Source: Nitrospirales bacterium (GTDB lineage: Bacteria > Nitrospirota > Thermodesulfovibrionia > Thermodesulfovibrionales > Dissulfurispiraceae). Taken from it: DNA of 5,645 bases. Positions 1 to 4,975 of the stretch are shown here, piece after piece. Made by a program: the position numbers and the translations under genes. The notes below the pieces were generated by a model. It was not told where the DNA came from. It saw nothing but the letters and a program-made list of their open reading frames with translations, and made no database searches. How positions within the stretch are numbered: position 1 is the stretch's first letter; every line of letters starts with the position of its first letter. The DNA lies in contig JADLDZ010000166.1 in NCBI GenBank assembly GCA_020846375.1, positions 1-5,645 on the forward strand. Reading direction: 5' to 3'.

Positions 1-1478
1 CGGGGGAGGGTCAGCAGATCCCCTTTGCGCAACCGGTAGATATCCTCGAAGTGTTTCAGGATGCCGTGCGTGTAAAGAAGCTCCACGTTCTTCTCCCCGA
101 GCCCCTCGATATCCATGCCGCCCCGCGCGGCGAAATGGATGATCCGCTCCGTGATCTGTGCAGGACAATCCAGGGCAACGCATCTGACCGCCACCTCGCC
201 CTCCTCCCGCACCACCCGGGAGCCGCAGGCGGGACAGTGTTCAGGAATGGGCGCAGGCATCTCCCTCCCGGTCCTCTTTTCCGTAATGACCATCACGACA
301 TGGGGAATGACGTCTCCGGCCCTTTCCACCACCACGGTATCCCCCACGCGGATGTCCTTGCGCGCAATCTCGTCCCAGTTATGCAGGGTGGAGCGGGTAA
401 CGGTAACCCCCCCGATCCTCACCGGCTCAAAAACGGCATACGGGGTGATGACGCCTGTTCTCCCGACGCTCCCTCCGATCTCTCGTATTGTCGTAGTACC
501 CTGATGTGCCTGAAATTTATAGGCGATCGCCCACCGGGGCTCCCGTGTCTTCACTCCCAGCTTCCTTTGAAGCGCACAGTCGTTCACCTTGATCACCACG
601 CCGTCGGTTTCAAAGGGAAAGGCTTCGCGTTTTTCCTCAAGCTCCCGTATCACCTCGATGCCCTCACCGACCCCCCGCACCCGCCTGACTACGGCAGGGA
701 CGGGAAACCGTGCAGCCTCAAGCCACCTGATAAGCCCCCATTGGCTTTCGAAGGAGACCTCCTCCGCCGCTCCCACTCCATAACAGACGATATACAGCTT
801 CCTCGACGCAGTGATGGAGGAGTCGAGCTGGCGCACCGATCCGGCGGCAGCGTTCCGCGGGTTGGCGAAGGGGGGCTCTCCCTTCCTCTCCCTCTCCCTG
901 TTCAGCGCCTCGAACTCCCGGATATGCATGTACACTTCCCCCCGGATATCGATCCTCTCCGGCACAACGCCCTCCTCTATCCGCAGGGGGACCGCAATAA
1001 TGGTCCGTATGTTCGTCGTGATATCCTCCCCCACATATCCATCCCCCCGGGTGGAGGCGTGGGAAAGCAGCCCGCCGCGGTACGAGAGCTCGACGGCGAG
1101 ACCGTCATACTTGGGTTCGAGCGTATACTCCAGATCCTCGCAGGTACCGAGGAGCCGTTTCACGCGCCTGTCGAACTCGAAGAGCTCCCCTGTGGAGAAA
1201 GCATTTTCGAGGGACAGCATGGGTTCGGAATGCCGCACCCTCTCGAATCTCTCAAGCGGAGGAGCTCCCACCCGCTGGGTGGGAGAATCGGGGAGAACAC
1301 ACCGGTACTTCTCTTCAAGCTCCTTCAGGTGACGATACAGTGCGTCGTATCCTGAATCGGAGATGACCGGTGCGTCCAGGACATAATAGCGATAGCTGTG
1401 GTAGTTGAGATCGCTGACAAGCTTTTCCATTTCCTGCCTGATCCCGTCAGGCACCGTATCCGCCTCACCCTGTTGCAT
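1..1478 (-). CDS. ligA: NAD+-dependent DNA ligase LigA, 3' end beyond window
   Basis: Seals nicks in DNA during replication and repair, using NAD+ as AMP donor and releasing NMN. The reading frame is open from ATG at 1478 to the left edge: 492 codons of a family that is usually about 670 residues. Visible in order: Ia domain with paired tyrosines (Y29, Y31-Y32, D41, Y44-D45); nucleotidyltransferase domain with adenylation motif EPKYDG, catalytic Lys123; TRGDG (143-147); RGEV (179-182); NPRNAAAGS (206-214); DGVVIK (292-297); WAIAYKF (316-322); OB fold starting near GRTG (339-342); Cys4 zinc finger C415, C418, C433, C438; and the start of the helix-hairpin-helix region (about 441 on). The remaining HhH repeats and BRCT domain lie outside. 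The start at 1478 has GGAG four bases upstream. An in-frame ATG at 1430 would remove 16 residues and cannot be excluded, since family homology begins near residue 13. It follows the metalloprotease gene by 46 bp in the same direction. No frameshift is seen, and all catalytic residues I checked are present. Confidence 0.97.
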   Translation of the reverse strand, partial: MQQGEADTVPDGIRQEMEKLVSDLNYHSYRYYVLDAPVISDSGYDALYRHLKELEEKYRCVLPDSPTQRVGAPPLERFERVRHSEPMLSLENAFSTGELFEFDRRVKRLLGTCEDLEYTLEPKYDGLAVELSYRGGLLSHASTRGDGYVGEDITTNIRTIIAVPLRIEEGVVPERIDIRGEVYMHIREFEALNRERERKGEPPFANPRNAAAGSVRQLDSSITASRKLYIVCYGVGAAEEVSFESQWGLIRWLEAARFPVPAVVRRVRGVGEGIEVIRELEEKREAFPFETDGVVIKVNDCALQRKLGVKTREPRWAIAYKFQAHQGTTTIREIGGSVGRTGVITPYAVFEPVRIGGVTVTRSTLHNWDEIARKDIRVGDTVVVERAGDVIPHVVMVITEKRTGREMPAPIPEHCPACGSRVVREEGEVAVRCVALDCPAQITERIIHFAARGGMDIEGLGEKNVELLYTHGILKHFEDIYRLRKGDLLTLP

Positions 1479-1535
1479 TCTGCTCCACTCTGTTTTATTC
1501 TGTCGTTTCTGCCTTAACTCTGTCTTACCGCTGTC
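1479..1535. repeat. Helically phased TCTG repeats in the protease-ligA gap
   Basis: On the plus strand TCTG begins at 1479, 1489, 1499, 1508 and 1519, a spacing of 10, 10, 9 and 11 bp, so the copies fall on one face of the helix. A longer imperfect direct repeat, ACTCTGTYTTA, occurs at 1487-1497 and 1517-1527 (10 of 11 bases identical). The second copy includes the protease stop codon (TTA on plus, TAA on minus). Read in the gene direction it is a series of CAGA units leading up to the ligA ribosome binding site (GGAG at 1483-1486). The function is unknown. It could be a protein-binding array, a translation-coupling leader or simple sequence drift. Confidence 0.45.
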
Positions 1536-3426
1536 TTCTTCCGCCTCTCCTCTTTATGAGGGGCACCGTACACAGGACGACGACAAGACCGGCGGCCCAG
1601 GGATATTTCACTCCGTACACCACCGGCGTCAAGGCAATGCGCACTGCCGTCCTGGTTGTCTCATGCCTCGTGATATAGTTCGCAAGGGGAGGAGACAGGC
1701 GGTAATAGGCGTTTACCAATGCCCGGCCCGGGGCGGTGGTCATGAGACAGGCATCCCTGAACTTCCTCAGCTCCTGCACTTCGGGAGCGAGAGCGCTTCC
1801 ATACGCGGCGGTAGCGATAAAACACCCGCCGCCCCCTCCCCCCCCGGAAGAGGAGCTTTCCGACGTGGACCCGCCATCTTTCGATGCGGTAAAGGAGTAG
1901 GCCAGACCGTCCTGGGTGGAGGAAATATTCATGACAATGGCCACCACCTTGGAATAGGTAGTGCCGAATCCCGCGACCTGGGTCGAGACGGAAGAACCGG
2001 TCAGGGCGACGTCCTGTTCGTCGTATCCACCCGTACCCTTTACCAGAATAAGCCGCACGGCGTTGTTTCCCGTGTTCATATTCGAGAAGGTCAGGGTGAG
2101 GACGGATGAGGAGCCGTCGGGCTTGAGGGCATAGAAATCCGACGACAGGTGGCTCAGGAATCCACTCACCGTCTGCGGATAGGAAGTATACGTCGCGCTG
2201 TGGTGTATCAGGGGATAATAATTCCCGTCGGGGTAATCCCTCCGGTAATTCGCCGACTCGAAGGCGCTATAGGCGGCGCCGAGACTGGTCCCCCGCGCCC
2301 CGAGCTCGTCGGTAACGGACGCGAGGGCGCCGACGCCTCCTCCCATCCTCGACCAGATGGAGCGCACCACATCGCTTCCGTAGACTTTGGAAAGGTACTT
2401 CACCCAGATGGCGGTGCCGTACTCATGATCGGAAAGGGAGGAGTCCAGCGGATAGTCAGGAGCATCGAACCACCCCCCGGGTCTGCCGGTCGTCCCCGCA
2501 GGGGTTGTCCCGTCCAGGTCGTAATAGGTCTCCCCGCTGTCCCACTCGCCGTTATCATTTGTGTCGTCGTACTTCCTCCCCAGCAGGTTGAGGTAGTCGT
2601 TCACCGAGGGGTAGACCTCGTCCTCCATCCAGGTGGAGGAGGCCTCCATCCACCACGCGTCCGCAAGACTGTAGGAATACTGAAACTGCACCGCATGGAA
2701 AAATTCGTGGGCAGCGGTCACCTTCAGCGCACCGAACCGGGGGTCGGAATCGAGGTTGGAGGGGAATCCCGAAAAGTCGTTCTCAATAGCGATATAAGTG
2801 TCGGCTGGAGTGCTGTCAAAAGTCGTATACCCGTAAACAGCGCTCAGGTTCAGCACATAGACGTCGAACCTGCCGTCTCCCCCCGCGGCCCCGTCGGAGG
2901 CGGGAGCAGTATAGCCTCTGTTGGTGACGACCTCTGTCCAGGACGCATCGAGGTACGAGCCGAGTCCGGTAATGAAGGAGGGTACAGTGCCCTGCACCCC
3001 GTCGGAGTCATACGCCGCGTCACCGTTCGTATTGTCTTCCGTGTAATGTATCTTGAAATGCCCTCCCGGACTGTCGTAGGTCCAGACCGCAATGCCGCTG
3101 CCGTAGTAGTCCCCGTCGCTGGCATCGGTGGGGCGATACAGGATGAATTCGTTGTCTTTGGAAAGAAGGTGACGGTTCTCCTTCGCTTCGAGGAGCACCG
3201 GTGTCGCCGATTTCACCGGCGTAGCGGACTGATACCCCTTCGGGAGCTTCTTTTTGTTGAAGATTGCATAGAGCTTGTAGTTCAGAGCAGTGCGGTAATC
3301 AATCTCCCCGCTTTCGTATGCCCTCTGCAGGAGATGAATGCTGTCCTCCTTTCTCTGCACCGTATCCCCGTGGACGATGACGGAAAGGGAAAAGACGAAG
3401 AAAAGGGCTGCAAGAATTTTTTTCAT
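1525..3426 (-). CDS. Secreted MXAN_6640-like zinc metalloprotease with CFI-box C-terminal anchor
   Basis: A 633-residue exported protein. Residues 1-20 are a signal peptide (MKK, hydrophobic core, likely cut near VHG/D). The N-terminal stretch 25-100, with a tandem SATPV repeat at 67-77, looks like a propeptide. The catalytic region has HEFFH at 240-244 (two zinc-binding His, catalytic Glu241) followed by WWMEASSTWMEDE, whose Glu261 is the likely third zinc ligand, as in gluzincins; this matches MXAN_6640-type putative metalloproteases. Residues 288-299 form an EF-hand-like calcium loop (D288, N290, N292, E294, D296, E299). A beta-rich region (about 410-515) precedes a Ser/Gly linker (519-534), the CFI box CFIATAAYGS (535-544), a conserved helical stretch, one membrane helix (about 604-624) and a basic tail (KRRGGRRQR). 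The protein is probably held at the cell surface or outer envelope; substrate unknown. The start ATG has AAGGAG 14 bases upstream, longer than usual. It sits 33 bp after pncC and 46 bp before ligA. Family assignment is by motif recognition; activity is inferred. Confidence 0.93.
   Translation of the reverse strand: MKKILAALFFVFSLSVIVHGDTVQRKEDSIHLLQRAYESGEIDYRTALNYKLYAIFNKKKLPKGYQSATPVKSATPVLLEAKENRHLLSKDNEFILYRPTDASDGDYYGSGIAVWTYDSPGGHFKIHYTEDNTNGDAAYDSDGVQGTVPSFITGLGSYLDASWTEVVTNRGYTAPASDGAAGGDGRFDVYVLNLSAVYGYTTFDSTPADTYIAIENDFSGFPSNLDSDPRFGALKVTAAHEFFHAVQFQYSYSLADAWWMEASSTWMEDEVYPSVNDYLNLLGRKYDDTNDNGEWDSGETYYDLDGTTPAGTTGRPGGWFDAPDYPLDSSLSDHEYGTAIWVKYLSKVYGSDVVRSIWSRMGGGVGALASVTDELGARGTSLGAAYSAFESANYRRDYPDGNYYPLIHHSATYTSYPQTVSGFLSHLSSDFYALKPDGSSSVLTLTFSNMNTGNNAVRLILVKGTGGYDEQDVALTGSSVSTQVAGFGTTYSKVVAIVMNISSTQDGLAYSFTASKDGGSTSESSSSGGGGGGGCFIATAAYGSALAPEVQELRKFRDACLMTTAPGRALVNAYYRLSPPLANYITRHETTRTAVRIALTPVVYGVKYPWAAGLVVVLCTVPLIKRRGGRRQR
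1838..1845 (-). repeat. G8 homopolymer tract in the protease linker
   Basis: On the coding (minus) strand eight consecutive G residues encode part of the polyglycine linker just before the CFI box; the wider stretch is G8-A-G5-C-GGC-GGG. Gain or loss of one G would abolish the CFI box and membrane anchor. I traced loss of one G to a TGA about 20 codons on, and gain of one G to a TGA about 60 codons on. The tract itself is directly visible; slippage is only inferred. Confidence 0.6.
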
Positions 3427-3440
3427 GTTTTTTTATACCG

Positions 3441-3446
3441 CTCCTT
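3441..3446 (-). promoter_or_regulatory. Ribosome binding site of the metalloprotease, long spacer
   Basis: AAGGAG on the minus strand lies 14 bases before the ATG at 3426, longer than the usual 5-9. The spacer ends in A7, and codons 2-3 also lie in an A7 run, so the start is flanked by A tracts. No closer Shine-Dalgarno site exists, and the signal peptide begins right at this ATG, which supports the start. Confidence 0.6.
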
Positions 3447-3459
3447 TTCAAAAATGAGA

Positions 3460-3951
3460 TCATCCGGACTCCGCCGTATCGAGCAGAAGGAGCAAAGCCA
3501 GCAACGCGGCCTCCTCCCTGTTTTCCTCCCTGTTGCCAGTAAGCACCATCCTCTTTGAAGAAACGGCTTCCCTCCCGCTGACCGCACAATACACGAGCCC
3601 CCTCTCCTTCCCTTCGAGAGTGCCGGGACCGAGGTTTCCCGTGGTGGCGACAGCGTAATCGGTCTGCAGCAGGCGCCTCGCCTCCTCCGCCATCGCCCGC
3701 GCCGCCTCTTCGCTCACCGCTCCATGACTCTCGATCAGAGACGGGGAGATGCCGAGCAGCCGTATTTTGGCATTATTGGAGTAGGTTACCAGGCCTCCCC
3801 TGAAATAGACGCTTGCTCCGGGCAGCAGGGTCAGATAGTGGCTGACAAGCCCCCCGGTGCACGATTCGGCGGAAGAAAGGGTAAGCCCCCTCCCCGAAAA
3901 AAGGGCATGCACCCTGCCGATGACAGCGTTCCTGTCCACCGTTTCTCTCAC
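3460..3951 (-). CDS. pncC: PncC-type nicotinamide-nucleotide amidohydrolase (stand-alone CinA C-terminal domain)
   Basis: Predicted cytoplasmic enzyme that deamidates NMN to nicotinic acid mononucleotide (NaMN), feeding the pyridine nucleotide cycle. The 163 residues correspond to the CinA C-terminal domain alone; the N-terminal MoCF-like domain of full-length CinA (about 410 residues) is absent. Signatures: AESCTGG at 28-34, PGAS..YFRGG..TYSN at 44-59, AKIRLLG at 61-67, GAVSEE at 77-82. The active-site loop reads TGNLGPGTLEGKERG (104-118) where many family members have TG(I/V)AGP(G/D)GG...KPVG, a noticeable departure. The start is GTG at 3951, chosen because GGAGAGGAG ends six bases upstream and the family fold begins near residue 8. 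The gene lies 62 bp after the permease stop and 33 bp before the metalloprotease, in the same direction as ligA, whose by-product NMN is the substrate of this enzyme. An own promoter is likely (3989-4017). CinA family proteins have also been tied to competence; nothing here supports that role specifically. Confidence 0.93.
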   Translation of the reverse strand: MRETVDRNAVIGRVHALFSGRGLTLSSAESCTGGLVSHYLTLLPGASVYFRGGLVTYSNNAKIRLLGISPSLIESHGAVSEEAARAMAEEARRLLQTDYAVATTGNLGPGTLEGKERGLVYCAVSGREAVSSKRMVLTGNREENREEAALLALLLLLDTAESG

Positions 3952-3957
3952 GCCCGG

Positions 3958-3966
3958 CTCCTCTCC
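3958..3966 (-). promoter_or_regulatory. Ribosome binding site of pncC, fixes the GTG start
   Basis: GGAGAGGAG on the minus strand lies six bases before GTG at 3951. This spacing favours the GTG over the next in-frame GTG four codons later, and no ATG lies near the expected N-terminus. Confidence 0.7.
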
Positions 3967-3988
3967 GGCCCCCGATTTCTTACCCTAT

Positions 3989-4017
3989 ATTATATGCTAT
4001 TCCCGGAACAAAGTCAG
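3989..4017 (-). promoter_or_regulatory. Candidate sigma70 promoter for the pncC-protease-ligA unit
   Basis: On the minus strand there is a perfect TATAAT -10 box (3994-3989) and CTGACT (4017-4012, four of six matches to TTGACA) with a 17-bp spacer. The predicted transcription start is near 3982, giving a leader of about 30 bases that contains the pncC Shine-Dalgarno site. The -35 overlaps the permease stop codon (4014-4016). This would let pncC and the downstream genes be expressed independently of the permease. The site is read by eye and not verified. Confidence 0.5.
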
Positions 4018-4889
4018 AGGGCAGGATGCCGCTGCCGTACGGCGGCACGAATCGTCATATACCCTGAAAAAAGTATCATGCATCCGCCGGCGACGACACG
4101 GTGCTGTATCGACTCACCGAAAAAGACAAACCCCAGGAGAATGGCGCAGACAGGCTCGATATAACCGAGAATGGCGGCCTGGTTGGCGCTCACCCGCTGC
4201 ATCCCCTTGAAATAGAGCAGGGGGGCGATGGTGGAATGGGCGATGCCCATTACCGCCAGCGCCCACAATCCCGGGGAAAAGAGCCCCTTCACCTCTACCC
4301 AGGGGAGCAGCAGAAGGGCGATGATGCTGTTCTGGAAGAATGTCATCACGAGAGGGGTGAAGCGCGGCGCCAGGCGCCTGAGAGTGATAATGAGCAGCGC
4401 ATAGAAAAAACCCGAAAGGATTCCCGAGAGGATTCCGGCGGTATCCCTGTCCCCTGCGCGCAGCAGTTCCCAGAAGCGGGCGGGAGACACGCCCAGCATG
4501 ATCCAGAGTCCGGCGGTGGCCAGCGCAACGGAGAGGGCTACCCGTACCGCCACCTTTTCCTTCAGAAAGAAAAGAGCCAGAAAGGCCACCATGACGGGGG
4601 CGGTATAGTGGGTCAGGACCGCGTTGGCGATGGAGGTATTCTGGTATGCATAAAAAAAGGAGAACGTATTGGCGAGGCTGAGGGGGCCGAGGAGGAGCAG
4701 GGGGAGAAGGCCCTTCCCTGCCGGTATCTCTTCCCTGTGCCGCTTACGGAAGAGGAAAAAGGCCATGAGCGCAAGGGAGATCACATTGGGGAAGAAAATC
4801 AGGTGGGGAACGGACGTTCCGGCAAACCGGATGAAGACCCCGAGCGCGCTCCAGAGGACGATGGCGGTGAGGATGTACACATAGGACAT
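4014..4889 (-). CDS. EamA-family (drug/metabolite transporter superfamily) permease
   Basis: A 291-residue inner-membrane protein with ten predicted hydrophobic helices (roughly 3-20, 29-47, 62-81, 87-109, 115-133, 152-170, 180-197, 207-225, 235-257, 265-282). It has the two-repeat layout typical of 10-TM DMT exporters. Each repeat ends in the EamA signature: ANAVLTHYTAPV...LFFLKEKV (89-113) and ANQAAILGYIEPV...FVFFGESI (235-261). The charged loop between repeats (about 142-150) and the basic C-terminus (RAAVRQRH) fit the family. The substrate cannot be told from sequence; members export or import amino acids, nucleotides or other metabolites. The start ATG at 4889 lacks a convincing Shine-Dalgarno site, yet the first helix begins at residue 3, so no later start is attractive. 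A -10-like box (4895-4900) so near the ATG raises leaderless translation. It is transcribed divergently from the gene at 4976 and lies 62 bp upstream of pncC in the same direction. Confidence 0.95.
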   Translation of the reverse strand: MSYVYILTAIVLWSALGVFIRFAGTSVPHLIFFPNVISLALMAFFLFRKRHREEIPAGKGLLPLLLLGPLSLANTFSFFYAYQNTSIANAVLTHYTAPVMVAFLALFFLKEKVAVRVALSVALATAGLWIMLGVSPARFWELLRAGDRDTAGILSGILSGFFYALLIITLRRLAPRFTPLVMTFFQNSIIALLLLPWVEVKGLFSPGLWALAVMGIAHSTIAPLLYFKGMQRVSANQAAILGYIEPVCAILLGFVFFGESIQHRVVAGGCMILFSGYMTIRAAVRQRHPAL

Positions 4890-4894
4890 CGGGT

Positions 4895-4900
4895 ATTATT
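4895..4900 (-). promoter_or_regulatory. Possible -10 box of the permease gene (leaderless?)
   Basis: AATAAT on the minus strand matches TATAAT at five of six positions. Transcription would start about 6-7 bases on, at or next to the ATG at 4889, giving a leaderless message. That fits the missing Shine-Dalgarno site. No good -35 is present at 16-18 bp, so this call is weak. Confidence 0.25.
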
Positions 4901-4905
4901 GCCTA

Positions 4906-4934
4906 TTTAAAAAATTTTTTTCTCTCCGTATAAT
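4906..4934 (+). promoter_or_regulatory. Candidate sigma70 promoter for the gene at 4976
   Basis: A perfect TATAAT -10 box (4929-4934) has TTTAAA (4906-4911, four of six matches to TTGACA) 17 bp upstream. The predicted start is near 4941, leaving a leader of about 35 bases with a strong Shine-Dalgarno site. The -35 lies at the edge of the A6T7 tract. Confidence 0.5.
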
Positions 4935-4963
4935 ACTGAATCCGCGGAAAGAACCGGTAAGCC

Positions 4964-4970
4964 AGGAGGG
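4964..4970 (+). promoter_or_regulatory. Strong ribosome binding site of the gene at 4976
   Basis: AGGAGGG with a five-base spacer before ATG at 4976. This near-consensus site fixes the start. Confidence 0.8.
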
Positions 4971-4975
4971 AGAAG

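Larger units (their letters stand above)
4893..4936. promoter_or_regulatory. Dyad-symmetric A6T7 element in the divergent promoter region
   Basis: Inverted repeat GTATTAT (4893-4899) and ATAATAC (4930-4936) has its centre between 4914 and 4915, exactly the centre of the A6/T6 junction (A at 4909-4914, T at 4915-4921). The arms overlap the -10 candidates of both divergent genes. The A-tract may bend DNA. It could be an operator or nucleoid-protein site, or just two AT-rich promoters that happen to be symmetric. Confidence 0.4.

Noticed and set aside
409..415. C7 run (G7 on the coding strand) in ligA as a phase-variable tract
   Set aside because: It lies in the OB fold of an essential enzyme, where a slip would be lethal; most likely chance in GC-rich Gly codons.
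51..1355. 434-codon plus-strand reading frame, with smaller ones at 115-504, 589-783 and 811-1332
   Set aside because: Antisense to ligA, whose catalytic and zinc motifs are all intact. The translated products are Pro/His/Arg-rich low-complexity sequence with no recognisable domain, as expected of GC-rich shadows.
1485..1500. Separate ligA promoter in the 46-bp gap
   Set aside because: The best -10-like hexamer (AATAAA on minus) matches only four of six positions and has no matching -35; read-through from upstream is simpler.
2149..3558. 469-codon plus-strand frame (and 1405-2109) opposite the metalloprotease
   Set aside because: Opposite strand of a clear secreted protease gene. The product lacks any domain, signal peptide or ribosome binding site, and the frame runs across the pncC boundary.
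3299..3589. 96-codon minus-strand frame spanning the pncC-protease junction, and 2850-3125 inside the protease
   Set aside because: Alternative frames of the two real genes. The products are basic, low-complexity and unlike any family I know.
4101..4910. 269-codon plus-strand frame opposite the permease
   Set aside because: Antisense to a ten-helix EamA permease. The Gly/Glu/Arg-rich product is what membrane-protein codons give on the complementary strand.
4907..4921. A/T run as an intrinsic terminator
   Set aside because: There is no GC-rich stem before the T run, and it lies between divergent starts where no gene ends.
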